Below are positions 24,523-33,241 of a stretch of 64,000 bases of DNA, one piece after another (position 1 is the first letter of the stretch; each line of letters begins with the position of its first letter). The DNA comes from Pseudomonas profundi (lineage in GTDB: Bacteria > Pseudomonadota > Gammaproteobacteria > Pseudomonadales > Pseudomonadaceae): positions 9,437-73,436 of the forward strand of contig NZ_VTPZ01000007.1 of the NCBI RefSeq assembly GCF_008638305.1. Direction: 5' to 3'. A program made the position numbers and the translations under genes. Below the pieces are notes generated by a model. It was not told where the DNA came from. It was given only the letters and a program-made list of their open reading frames with translations, and made no database searches.

Positions 24523-25572
24523 ATGCCCGATTCCGCGTTGCAAGCAGACCTGCCTCGCGACTTACGTTACGTCGACGACACCCAGCCCGGCATCAGCCGC
24601 AAGAAATACCGCGGCACGTTCAGATATTTCGATGCCAAGGGCGAGCGCATTACCGACCCCGATGAAATCAAGCGCCTCGACTCCCTAGCGGTGCCGCCCG
24701 CCTACACTGACGTGTGGATCTGCGCTGACTCGCGCGGCCATCTGCAAGCCACTGGCCGCGACGCCCGTGGGCGCAAGCAATACCGCTATCATCCGCGCTG
24801 GCGGGAAGTGCGCGACGCCGACAAATACTCGCGCCTGCAAGCGTTCGGCAAGGCCCTGCCCAAACTGCGCAAGCAACTGGAAGCGCAAATCGCCGAGCCA
24901 GGATTCACCCGCGAAAAGGTGCTGGCCACGGTGGTGATGCTGCTGGATGCCACGCTGATCCGCGTCGGCAACACACAGTACGCCCGGGACAATAAGTCCT
25001 ACGGACTCACCACCCTGCGCACCCGCCATGTCGATATCAAGGGCAGCGCAATCAAGTTCCATTTTCGCGGCAAGAGCGGCGTGGAACACCAGGTCAGCGT
25101 AAAAGATCGGCGCCTGGCCAGGGTGGTTAAACGTTGTCAGGAACTGCCGGGGCAGGATCTTTTCCAGTATCTGGACGAAGACGGCGAGCGCCATACCGTC
25201 AGTTCCTCCGATGTCAACGACTACCTGCACAGCCTCACCGGGGCCGATTTCACCGCCAAGGATTACCGCACCTGGGCCGGCACTGCGTTGGCGCTGGCCG
25301 TGCTACGGGAGCTGGAATGGCAGCCCGAATCGCATGCGAAACGGCATGTGGTGGCCGTCGTCAAAGACGTTGCCAAGCAACTGAGCAACACCCCCGCAGT
25401 GTGCCGAAAATGTTATATCCACCCGGCCGTACTGGAGCATTTCAGCCTGGGTGAACTGACCAAGCTGCCCAAGCCGCGCGTACGCAAGGGGCTGAAAGCA
25501 GAGGAAGTAGCGCTGGCGATGTTTCTCGAGCGGCTGGCCGCCGATATGCCAGAAAAAGCCAAGGCGAGTTAG
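24523..25572 (+). CDS. DNA topoisomerase IB, poxvirus type
   Basis: A 349-residue type IB topoisomerase, which relaxes supercoils by nicking one strand through a 3'-phosphotyrosine. An N-terminal domain (about residues 1-85; SRKKYRGTFRYFDAKG, VPPAYTDVWIC) precedes the catalytic domain with IRVGNTQYARDNKSYGLTTL, the Lys-bearing FHFRGKSG, KDYRTWAGTALAL and the active-site Tyr in CRKCYIHPAV near residue 300. Length matches bacterial members. It is not essential in bacteria and is scattered among them, often by transfer. No partner genes are adjacent. Confidence 0.92.
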   Translation: MPDSALQADLPRDLRYVDDTQPGISRKKYRGTFRYFDAKGERITDPDEIKRLDSLAVPPAYTDVWICADSRGHLQATGRDARGRKQYRYHPRWREVRDADKYSRLQAFGKALPKLRKQLEAQIAEPGFTREKVLATVVMLLDATLIRVGNTQYARDNKSYGLTTLRTRHVDIKGSAIKFHFRGKSGVEHQVSVKDRRLARVVKRCQELPGQDLFQYLDEDGERHTVSSSDVNDYLHSLTGADFTAKDYRTWAGTALALAVLRELEWQPESHAKRHVVAVVKDVAKQLSNTPAVCRKCYIHPAVLEHFSLGELTKLPKPRVRKGLKAEEVALAMFLERLAADMPEKAKAS

Positions 25573-25685
25573 GGCGCCAACCACGTTGATCGCAACGCCT
25601 CTTCGGCGCGGAGCTAATACGTTTCGAAACCAACTCGACAGCCAGGTCCGCACCATTTGAACCGAAATGCGACGAGTTCAGCCTT

Positions 25686-25747
25686 CGCCAACAAAATAGA
25701 ATATGGCATTTCAGTTTTCCAGCCTGAACTCCATGGCTTTGTTAGCC
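25686..25747. repeat. attC-like imperfect inverted repeat
   Basis: GCCAACAAA (from 25687) and TTTGTTAGC (to about 25746) are inverted with one mismatch, and an inner pair TTCAG / CTGAA lies between them. The nested layout, about 60-base length, and overlap with the stop codon of the next gene resemble an integron attC site. The core motifs (RYYYAAC/GTTRRRY) are not fully matched and no integrase is seen. Confidence 0.3.
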
Positions 25748-26026
25748 ACTAAGGCTCCATCTTGATGACGACGTAGGATGGCCATTCACCTTCACGCTTT
25801 CATGCGAACTCAATTCATTGATGCCAAACTTTGACGAGTTCGCCTTTAGATATTTACCGAACTGCGCATTCCACGAATCTTTGACTGGCACTCCCTTATT
25901 AGAATGAAATCCGCCCATGTAAAGCTCGATGATATCTGTCGTGAGAGCGCTAGCCTCGTTCCTCTCACGCATCTCGGCAAGAACCTGTTGAAGCCTTTCT
26001 TCGTTGATATCGATATGGTCTGTCAT
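25742..26026 (-). CDS. Hypothetical protein in a low-GC patch
   Basis: A 94-residue soluble protein with a strong AGGAG ribosome site before the ATG at 26026. It begins MTDHIDINEERLQQVLAEM (helical, acidic) and ends in a Ser-rich tail (SSSRWSLSG). I recognise no family. The middle part (VPVKDSWNAQFGKYLKANS) suggests a small DNA- or protein-binding helical protein, but that is a guess. It is AT-richer than neighbouring genes, and its stop codon sits inside an attC-like inverted repeat, so it may be an acquired cassette gene. Confidence 0.65.
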   Translation of the reverse strand: MTDHIDINEERLQQVLAEMRERNEASALTTDIIELYMGGFHSNKGVPVKDSWNAQFGKYLKANSSKFGINELSSHESVKVNGHPTSSSRWSLSG

Positions 26027-26359
26027 AACTACTCCTGATTTTGGCTAGCATCTGGCACTAGTGGCGGCGGGCAGTGTTAATCGGCCCTGCTTTAAGTCGC
26101 TCGTGATTTCACTTTGCAATGAAAGCCTAGCACAGCGTTAATACTACGCTCCTTGATTTGATTGACGTGCCTGTGAACATAGGGGAGACCCTGCAAGCCG
26201 CCCAGTCGGAAACTGGATATACCCGCAACGCACTCTGGGCATTCTCGGCAAGAATGTCGCCACGAGGGCTAGTATTTCAAACGCGTTGCCTGCAGAAGTT
26301 CGCACCGGACATGGCATAGTGTCAGCCCGTGCCCCCTAGGAACAACAACAGGAGCCTCT
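26027..26359. other. Low-GC intergenic region before the ABC transporter
   Basis: About 330 bases of lower GC than the surroundings, between the cassette-like gene and the YbbA-type gene. I see no open frame with a ribosome site, no hairpin and no repeat. Confidence 0.3.
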
Positions 26360-27031
26360 GTGTCCACCAGCGTGCAAATGAGCGGTATTCACCTCAGTTA
26401 CTCCACAGAGTCAGGTACCGTTGCGGTGCTTAACGACGCCTCGCTCAATGTTCCACCCGGCGAGTCCCTGGCGATTACCGGCCCCTCCGGCAGTGGCAAG
26501 ACCTCGCTTCTGCTGTTGCTTTCCGGTCTTGAACGACCCGACCAGGGCGAGATACGGGTGGGCAGCCAGCGCCTGGGCGACATGGACTCCAATGCGCTGG
26601 CCGACTGGCGCAGCGAGCACCTGGGTATCATCTTTCAGTCATTTCATTTGCTGCCGGGGCTCAGCGCGCTGGGCAACGTCAGCCTGCCGCTGGAGATTGC
26701 CGGGCAGGCCAATGCCCGCGAGCGCGCCCTGGCCATGCTCGAAGCTGTGGGGCTGAGCCATCGACTGCAGCACCACCCCACCCAGCTTTCCGGTGGCGAA
26801 CAGCAGCGTGTGGCTATTGCGCGCGCACTGGTGCATCAGCCAAGCCTGCTGCTGGGCGACGAGCCAACCGGCAACCTGGACCAGATAACCGGTGAGAAGG
26901 TGCTGACGCTGCTGTTCGACCTGCACAGGCAAAGCCAATCCACCCTGGTGCTGGTAACCCACGACGAGCGAGTAGCCGAGCGCTGCCAGCACCGGGTCAG
27001 AATGGATGCAGGGCACCTGCATGCGCTCTGA
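26360..27031 (+). CDS. ABC transporter ATP-binding protein, YbbA type
   Basis: A 223-residue cytoplasmic ATPase of the LolD/MacB-like group. Walker A is GPSGSGKTSLLLLL near residue 40, Q-loop IFQSFHLLP, signature LSGGEQQRVAIARAL, Walker B LLLGDEPTGNLD and the H-loop VLVTHDE. The start is GTG after CAGGAG. It overlaps the following permease gene, giving a two-gene operon equivalent to ybbA-ybbP. The esterase (tesA) that often stands divergent from ybbA is absent here. The YbbAP pair is thought to act on envelope lipids or hydrophobic compounds; the substrate is not proven. Confidence 0.88.
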   Translation: MSTSVQMSGIHLSYSTESGTVAVLNDASLNVPPGESLAITGPSGSGKTSLLLLLSGLERPDQGEIRVGSQRLGDMDSNALADWRSEHLGIIFQSFHLLPGLSALGNVSLPLEIAGQANARERALAMLEAVGLSHRLQHHPTQLSGGEQQRVAIARALVHQPSLLLGDEPTGNLDQITGEKVLTLLFDLHRQSQSTLVLVTHDERVAERCQHRVRMDAGHLHAL

Positions 27032-29588
27032 GGCCTCTAACAAAGCGCTGTGGATGCTCAGATTTGCGGTTTCAGATCTGCGCTCGCGCATCTCCGTGCT
27101 CAAGATCTTTCTGGCCTGCCTGATACTCGGCGTCACGCTGGTGGCGGCCACAGCCAGTCTCTATCGGGTGATCGAGCAGAGCCTGCTGGCGGATACCCGC
27201 GCGCTCCTGGGCGGCGATGTCGAACTGGATTCCAGCGAGCCCCTGCCGGATGACGTGCTCGAATGGCTCCGGACCAGCGGCACCATCTCGCTGGTGCGCC
27301 AGCTCGACACCATGGTCACTGACGCAGACGGCGAGAATTTTTTCAGGGCCGCGATACTGATCCCCGATGCAGCCTACCCGCTGTACGGCGAATTACAGCT
27401 GATGCCAGAGCAACCCCTGGCCGCGGCAACTGCACAACAGGACGCGCTCTGGGGCGCAGTGGTCGACCCCCTCCTGGCTGAACGCCTGGGCCAGACCATT
27501 GGCGATCAGATACAGATTGGCGCGGCGACCTTTCGCATCAGCGGCCTGATTCAGACACAGCCCGATCGCAGCCTGAATGCCAACTGGCGCGGTTTGCCGA
27601 TCATCATTTCTGACGAGGCGCTGCAGGCCGCTCAGCTGATACAACCGGGCAGCCGCATCGACTATGAATACCGGGTGCAGACCGACCGCGACCTGACTCT
27701 CTGGCTGGATGAATTCGAGCAGGCTTTTCCCGATACCCGCTGGGACACCACCACCTTTGCCGAGCGCAGCGAGCGCCTGGCCGAACGGCTGGACCACATT
27801 GCCACGGCGCTGATCCTGATCGCCTTCACTACGCTGTTTATCGGCGGCCTGGGGGTCGCCAACAGCATCCATGCCTACCTGGATGAAAAACTCGGCACCA
27901 TCGCCACGCTGCAAACGCTAGGCCTGCGGCGCGGGCCGCTGGTGCGCATCTATCTGCTGCAGATCGGCATACTCGGCAGCCTTGCCGGCCTTATCGGCGG
28001 TGCCATCGGGTTGGGGTTGTCTGCGGTAGCCCTGAGCCTGGCCGGCGATGCCTTCGCGGTATCCGAATCGAGCGGCGCCAGCCAATGGATAAAGATGTGG
28101 CTCCTACCCTTGCTCATGAGCTGGCTGTTTGCAGTGCTGACCGCCTACGTCTTCGCGCTACCAGCCCTGGCCAGAGCCCTTGCTGCATCACCGGCCGGGC
28201 TGTTCAGAGGCAAAGTCCAGGCCGCCAGCCATGAACCTCGTATTTGGCGCATAGCCAGCTATATGCTCCTGGCTGTGTACATCGGGGCCCTACTGCTTTG
28301 GCTGCCTTCTTCTCAGCTCGGCTTTCTGTTCCTGCTCGCGCTGGTCGTGCTCTGGGGCTTGCTGGAAGGTCTGATCAAGGGCCTGCGGCACGCTGCCAAA
28401 GCGCTGGAAAACGGCGGCTTTGCTGATCGCAATTTCGCCCGGCGGCTGGCTCTGGCCAATCTGCACCGGCCAGATTCGCCGTTACGGGCAACGCTACTTT
28501 CGCTGGGTACGGCGCTGACACTGGTCGTCGCTTGCACCCTGCTCGTCAGTACCCTGCTGCGCGCGCTGGAATCCACCATACCGGCCGAAGCACCCGCCCT
28601 GATCCTGTATGACGTTCTGCCTGATCAGACTGACAGGCTCCAGGCGGACCTCGAATCGCTCGACTCTTCCAGCCAGACCGAACTGCTGCCCCTGGTACGG
28701 GCCCGCCTGGCAACCATCAACCAGGCACCCATCGCCGAAGTGCTAGCGGACGACTCGCAAGCCAGACGCGAAGCCATGGGTGATGAATACAAACTCAGCT
28801 ATCTGTCCGGCAACCCGGAAGATCTGGAGCTGATAGCAGGCGACTGGTGGACGGTACCTGCGCCGCAGGGCGAGCCCGCCTTTATGGCCATGGAAGATCG
28901 GGAAGCCAACAAACTCGGGCTTACCGTTGGCGACCAGGTGGCATTTCTGGTCCAAGGCCAGACCATAGCCGCCGAAATTAAAGCCCTCTATCGGCAGAAA
29001 GGTTTGCAAACCCGGTTCTGGTTCGAAGGCGTACTGCAAGATGGCGCACTGGATGCGCTGATCGGCCGTTACGTCGGCGTTGTCTACCAGAGCGACCCGG
29101 CCGCAAAACAATCCCAGCAGTGGCTGGCCAGGAACATACCGAACGTAATGACCCTGCGCACCGCCGACTGGCTCGAAACCGCGGGTGACCTGCTCGGCAA
29201 GGCCACCGCTGGCCTTGCCGCCGTCGCCCTGGTCAGTCTGACTGCAAGCCTACTGGTACTGTCCAGCGTGGTCAGTGTCAGCCGCAGGCGCCAGCTTTAT
29301 GAAGCCAACCTGTTACATTGCCTCGGCGCCAGGCACCGGGCTATTCGCCTCGCCATGCTGCTGGAAACAGGGTTGCTTACCTTCATTTCGACCCTGTTCG
29401 CTACCGCCCTCGGCGCGCTGATTGCCCTGCCGCTGGCGGCCACGCTGCTCAAGCTGCCAGCAGGTGATCTATGGTGGCTCGGAGCGCTGGTGGCGGGTGC
29501 GGTCAGTTCGCTTGCGTTATTGGGCGGGCTGCTCCCAACGCTAAGGGCGTTGCAGATGAATCAGGCAATGTTGTTGCGGGAGGGTTGA
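27006..29588 (+). CDS. FtsX-like ABC transporter permease, YbbP type
   Basis: An 860-residue membrane protein with two FtsX/MacB units. The first helix is at about residues 30-55, a large periplasmic domain follows, then three helices near residues 260-390 (TALILIAFTTLFIGGLG), more membrane segments around 410-450, a second periplasmic domain and three final helices ending in LLGGLLPTLRAL. The frame opens at 27006, overlapping the ATPase gene by 26 bases; ATGs at 27021 and 27051 are alternatives and the true start is uncertain. It would form the transporter with the preceding ATPase. Confidence 0.85.
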   Translation: MQGTCMRSEASNKALWMLRFAVSDLRSRISVLKIFLACLILGVTLVAATASLYRVIEQSLLADTRALLGGDVELDSSEPLPDDVLEWLRTSGTISLVRQLDTMVTDADGENFFRAAILIPDAAYPLYGELQLMPEQPLAAATAQQDALWGAVVDPLLAERLGQTIGDQIQIGAATFRISGLIQTQPDRSLNANWRGLPIIISDEALQAAQLIQPGSRIDYEYRVQTDRDLTLWLDEFEQAFPDTRWDTTTFAERSERLAERLDHIATALILIAFTTLFIGGLGVANSIHAYLDEKLGTIATLQTLGLRRGPLVRIYLLQIGILGSLAGLIGGAIGLGLSAVALSLAGDAFAVSESSGASQWIKMWLLPLLMSWLFAVLTAYVFALPALARALAASPAGLFRGKVQAASHEPRIWRIASYMLLAVYIGALLLWLPSSQLGFLFLLALVVLWGLLEGLIKGLRHAAKALENGGFADRNFARRLALANLHRPDSPLRATLLSLGTALTLVVACTLLVSTLLRALESTIPAEAPALILYDVLPDQTDRLQADLESLDSSSQTELLPLVRARLATINQAPIAEVLADDSQARREAMGDEYKLSYLSGNPEDLELIAGDWWTVPAPQGEPAFMAMEDREANKLGLTVGDQVAFLVQGQTIAAEIKALYRQKGLQTRFWFEGVLQDGALDALIGRYVGVVYQSDPAAKQSQQWLARNIPNVMTLRTADWLETAGDLLGKATAGLAAVALVSLTASLLVLSSVVSVSRRRQLYEANLLHCLGARHRAIRLAMLLETGLLTFISTLFATALGALIALPLAATLLKLPAGDLWWLGALVAGAVSSLALLGGLLPTLRALQMNQAMLLREG

Positions 29589-29648
29589 GCGATCAGCCAT
29601 ATCACAAGCCAAACGACGCGGTGACGACAAACGAGGTGCGCCAGCCTG

Positions 29649-29679
29649 GCTCGTGAGTATCCAACGGGTACTCACGAGC
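29649..29679. terminator. Strong hairpin after the ABC operon
   Basis: GCTCGTGAGTA (29649-29659) and TACTCACGAGC (29669-29679) form a perfect 11-bp stem with a nine-base loop, 60 bases after the permease stop. There is no T run, so it could be a terminator of another kind, an mRNA-stabilising hairpin or an operator. Confidence 0.45.
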
Positions 29680-29741
29680 TAGACTGCATCAGAACCAGAA
29701 ATCAAACAGTCAGGTCCCGACGGCCTGGGACAGGAGTCGTT

Positions 29742-30158
29742 ATGTCACCGCCCTCCCGACAACCTTCAAGCGCCTGGATCCGCTTTCTCGCCCACCTGCT
29801 GTTCATCCTCGCCGCCTGGACGCTGTTCATCAAATACCTGTTTCCCATTGGCTATGCTTTGGCCTACGGGGAGCCCTGGGCGCGCTATATCTATTGGGAT
29901 CTGTGGCCACTGGCCCACATCTGGCTGGGTTGGGCGCTGTTGGCGCGGCCTCGTTATACGCGTGCCCTGGCCGTTGGCATGTCCATCATTGAAATTCTCA
30001 TCATCTGCACCCTGTTCGTCCGTTTTCTCGCCGACCCGGAGTGGTCGATCTGGCGCACCAACTGGTTTGTTAATAAGGTGTTCGTGCTGACATGCTTTGT
30101 TCTGGTGTTGGCTTCCACGGTGCCGATTCATAAAAACATGAAGGAGCGACCGCTATGA
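29742..30158 (+). CDS. Four-helix membrane protein of unknown function
   Basis: A 138-residue inner-membrane protein with four predicted helices (FLAHLLFILAAWTLFIKYLF; IYWDLWPLAHIWLGWALL; ALAVGMSIIEILIICTLF; VFVLTCFVLVLASTV). The ATG follows GGACAGGAG. It overlaps the start of the aldo/keto reductase gene by four bases, so the two were translationally coupled. I recognise no family. The same four-gene run (this gene, reductase, DUF6064, MFS) suggests a shared, unknown envelope-linked function. Confidence 0.7.
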   Translation: MSPPSRQPSSAWIRFLAHLLFILAAWTLFIKYLFPIGYALAYGEPWARYIYWDLWPLAHIWLGWALLARPRYTRALAVGMSIIEILIICTLFVRFLADPEWSIWRTNWFVNKVFVLTCFVLVLASTVPIHKNMKERPL

Positions 30159-31067
30159 ACCATCGCATCACGCGCAGACAAAGCCTCAAGCTCATCGGCG
30201 CGACACTGGCCGCCATGCTGCTGCCGTCGATACGCCTTCGCGCCAACACTGGCGGGCCGCAGCAGACGCTTCCGGTCATCGGCCTGGGTACCTGGCGCAC
30301 CTTCAATGTCGGCAGCGATCCGAAGTTGCTCGATGCCCGCACTGAGGTGGTAAAGGCGTTCTTCGAGCACGGCGGCGGCCTAATTGATTCCTCGCCCATG
30401 TACGGTTCGGCGCCGGACGTGATGGGCTATGCGTTACAGCAGCTCGGCACGCCCGAGAGTCTGTTTTCTGCAGAGAAGGTCTGGAGCCCGGCCGGGGGAT
30501 CGGCCCGCGAGCAGGTAGCCGAACTGCAGGACCGCTGGAACCTGGAACACTTCGATCTGGTGCAGGTACATAACCTGACCGACTGGCGCGAGCACCTGGC
30601 AGCGCTCAAGGAGATGAAAGCCGAGGGCGCAATCGGGCATATCGGCATCACTACCTCGCACGGGCGCCGCCACCGAGAGATCGAACAGATCATGACCACG
30701 GAGGACATCGATTTCGTTCAGCTCACCTACAACATCGCCCAGCGCGAGGCCGAAGATAGGCTGCTGCCCCTGGCAGAAGAACGCGGCATCGGCGTGATCG
30801 CCAACCGGCCTTACAATGGCGGCAGTCTGATCAAGAGCCTCAAGCGCCGTAACGAGCCACTGCCCAAGTGGGCGCAAGCGGAATGCGGCTGCAACACCTG
30901 GGCAGACTTTTCTGCTGAAGTTTATCGTCAGTCACCCGGCGATAACCTGCGCCATCCCCGCGACCACCCAGGTCGAACATCTGCAGGAAAACATGCGCGC
31001 CGGTCATGATCCCATGCCCTCCCCTGACGCCCGGCAGCGGATGGCAGCCTATATCGAGTCGCTATGA
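30155..31067 (+). pseudogene. Tat-exported aldo/keto reductase, frameshifted near its 3' end
   Basis: An aldo/keto reductase with a Tat signal (TRRQSLKLIG) and the fold motifs VIGLGTWRTF, GGGLIDSSPMYGSA, FSAEKVW, LEHFDLVQVHNL and VQLTYNIAQR. The frame as read ends at 31009 with an unrelated tail. One extra T in the run TTTT at 30908-30911 explains this: removing it restores LLKFIVSHPAITCAIPATTQ and the final IESL, with the stop at 31067 overlapping the next start (ATGA). The restored length is 303 residues. Either a recent mutation or a sequencing error; if real, the enzyme lacks its C-terminal substrate loop. Confidence 0.8.
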
Positions 31068-31750
31068 ACGACTGGGCGAGCTACCGACTGCAGGACTTCA
31101 TTCCCTTCACGGCGGATGTCTACCTCCGCCTGCTTGAACGCATGGGCGAGACCTTCTGGCCGCTGCACCTGCTGACCCTGGCGCTGGGCGCAGCCGCGCT
31201 TGTGCTTGCATTTAAAGACCACACACGGCTCGCCTGCCTGCTGCCCGCCCCGCTCTGGGCCTTCGTCGCCATCGCATTTTTTATGCAGCGCTATGCAGAA
31301 CTCAACTGGGCCGGGGACTATGTTGGCTACGCGTTCATCGCCCAGGCCGTGCTACTGGCACTGATGGGGCTGACCGGGTTTGGCCTGGATACAACACCGC
31401 GCCGCACAAGCCCACCGGTCGTCATCGGCGCAGCAATTACCCTGTTCGGCCTGGTCATCCTGCCGCTGATGGCGCTGCTCACCGGCAGTTCCTGGTACCA
31501 GGCACAAGTGTTCGGCATCCACGCCGATCCCACAGCAATCACCACCTTGGGCCTGGCGCTAATCCTGCTACGCAGTTTGGCGCTCTGGATTGCAGTTATC
31601 ATCCCGGCGCTCTGGATGCTGGTCTCCGGTCTCACGTTGCAGGTGCTGAGTACGTCCGGGGCCGGTGCATTGTTCGCCATTCTGGCAATCGCATTGCTCG
31701 GTGTAGTCTGGAAGAGCATTGAGTCCTGGTCGGCCCACCACAGCGGATAA
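31064..31750 (+). CDS. DUF6064 family membrane protein
   Basis: A 228-residue inner-membrane protein with about seven helices. The N-terminus (MNDWASYRLQDFIPFTADVY) and the segment AFFMQRYAELNWAGDYVGYAF are typical of DUF6064, whose function is unknown. Its ATG overlaps the restored stop of the aldo/keto reductase by four bases, so the two genes were coupled before the frameshift. The MFS gene follows after 47 bases. Confidence 0.78.
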   Translation: MNDWASYRLQDFIPFTADVYLRLLERMGETFWPLHLLTLALGAAALVLAFKDHTRLACLLPAPLWAFVAIAFFMQRYAELNWAGDYVGYAFIAQAVLLALMGLTGFGLDTTPRRTSPPVVIGAAITLFGLVILPLMALLTGSSWYQAQVFGIHADPTAITTLGLALILLRSLALWIAVIIPALWMLVSGLTLQVLSTSGAGALFAILAIALLGVVWKSIESWSAHHSG

Positions 31751-31797
31751 CTGTTAATCTGAGCGGCTGCGAAGTGTCAGATTAGAAGAGAGCCTCG

Positions 31798-33054
31798 ATG
31801 TCCCAGAATGCAAACCGACCGAACATGGTGCTTACCGTACTGTGCGGCACCCTTACGTCCCTGGTTGTGATCGGGTTCGCCCGGCTGGCGTTTGGCATCA
31901 TCCTGCCAGCGATGCGCGCGGACCTTGGCTTGTCCTACCAGCAGGCCGGGATTCTCAGCACCGTTACCGCCCTGTGTTATGTGTCCTTCGTGCTGGCCGG
32001 GGGCCTAGCGGCTGCTCGCTGGGGCGCCAAGGCCTCGGTCATGTTTGGCATGCTCACGGTATCCGTAGGGTTTCTGGGTCTGGCGATGGCCGCAAACTTC
32101 TGGCTGGTGATGTTCCTGATGGGGCTACTGGGGTTCGGTACCGCCTTTGCGTTTGCGCCCATGGTGGCCCTGCTGGCGACCTGGTTTCCCGATAAGCGCG
32201 GGCTGGTGATTGGCTGCATGACCAGTGGCGTGGGTGTCGGCATTCTGGTGTCCGGTGTCCTGGTGCCCTTTCTGTTCAACCTATTCGGCGAGCAGGGTTG
32301 GCGGGTCAGCTGGGGCGTGTTTGCTGGCGCAGCGCTGCTCGTGGCGACACTGATCGGCCTGTTCGTACGCAATCCCCCAAAGGCCACCGCCAGCACCACT
32401 GGCAGCCTGCCCTCGGATGACAAGTGGCGGATCTACCGCAACCCCCGCATCCTGATCGTGGCCACCACCTACGGCATCATCGGCCTGGGCTATATCGTCC
32501 AGACGGTGTTCATGATCAGTTTCATGGTCGAAAGCGGCCACAGCGAAGCCATCGCAGGACGCTTCATGGCAATGATGGGCCTGATGTCCATCGCTGCCGG
32601 TCCGCTATGGGGATGGGTATCTGATTTCTGGGGCCGGGGCAACGCGCTGTCGATGTGCATCTTCCTGGTGATCGTGGGTATGGCGTTGCCCCTCATCGAC
32701 CAATCACTGCCCTACTTCTTCGTCCATTATCTGGTGATGGGCGCTTCGGTCAACGGACTCTTTGCGATGATTCAGACCAGCGCTACGGATCAGGTCGCGC
32801 CCCGCTACATCCCCATCGCGTTCAGTTTCGCGACCTTGTTCTTTGCCTTCGGCCAATTCCTCGGCCCCGCCATCGCCGGCTGGCTGATCGAAACCACCGG
32901 CGGCTTCACCGCCGCGTTCAGCTTCACCTTCGTGGTGTTGTCGGTGGGCTTTGTCCTGACGCTATTGATCCGCCGCTTTCCCAAAGAGTGGGCGGTTGGG
33001 GAGCCGAAGACGGAGCCGGTGCAGTCTCCTGAAGGCTCGGGAACAATTAGATGA
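31798..33054 (+). CDS. MFS transporter
   Basis: A 418-residue major facilitator protein with twelve predicted helices, including the loop 2-3 motif GGLAAARWGAKASVMFG and the C-half repeat GPLWGWVSDFWGRGNA. It resembles the YbfB/YjiJ group of exporters; the substrate is not evident. Its 3' part, from about 32731 to just past the stop, is repeated in degenerate form at 37216-37550 in direct orientation, so this gene marks one side of a segmental duplication or island insertion. A GCCCCG/CGGGGC hairpin at 33062-33080 follows the stop but lacks a T run. Confidence 0.88.
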   Translation: MSQNANRPNMVLTVLCGTLTSLVVIGFARLAFGIILPAMRADLGLSYQQAGILSTVTALCYVSFVLAGGLAAARWGAKASVMFGMLTVSVGFLGLAMAANFWLVMFLMGLLGFGTAFAFAPMVALLATWFPDKRGLVIGCMTSGVGVGILVSGVLVPFLFNLFGEQGWRVSWGVFAGAALLVATLIGLFVRNPPKATASTTGSLPSDDKWRIYRNPRILIVATTYGIIGLGYIVQTVFMISFMVESGHSEAIAGRFMAMMGLMSIAAGPLWGWVSDFWGRGNALSMCIFLVIVGMALPLIDQSLPYFFVHYLVMGASVNGLFAMIQTSATDQVAPRYIPIAFSFATLFFAFGQFLGPAIAGWLIETTGGFTAAFSFTFVVLSVGFVLTLLIRRFPKEWAVGEPKTEPVQSPEGSGTIR

Positions 33055-33126
33055 GCAAGGAGCCCCGTCTCCAGCGGGGCGTAACTGAGCGGTATGCTCA
33101 CTGCAGGCACGTTAGACAATCCATCG

Positions 33127-33230
33127 TCGGCATTAAATTGCCGAATTCGCGCAGAATAAGGCCAATTACAGATTTATATTGCCGATTAAGCCCGCATGAC
33201 CTAGATTAGTCAGCATCTTAATGCCGATTG
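33127..33230. promoter_or_regulatory. TGCCGA operator-like sites upstream of hipA
   Basis: A dyad TCGGCA-TTAAAT-TGCCGA lies at 33127-33144, and further TTGCCGATTAAG (33179) and TTAATGCCGATTGAG (about 33217) copies follow before the hipA start. Four TGCCGA half-sites within about 100 bases in a toxin-antitoxin promoter region look like binding sites for the downstream helix-turn-helix protein. Confidence 0.5.
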
Positions 33231-33241
33231 AGTTCGCCGTA

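Noticed and set aside
33062-33080. MFS gene terminator (GCCCCG/CGGGGC)
   Set aside because: Six-bp stem without a T run; not strong enough to list as a terminator.
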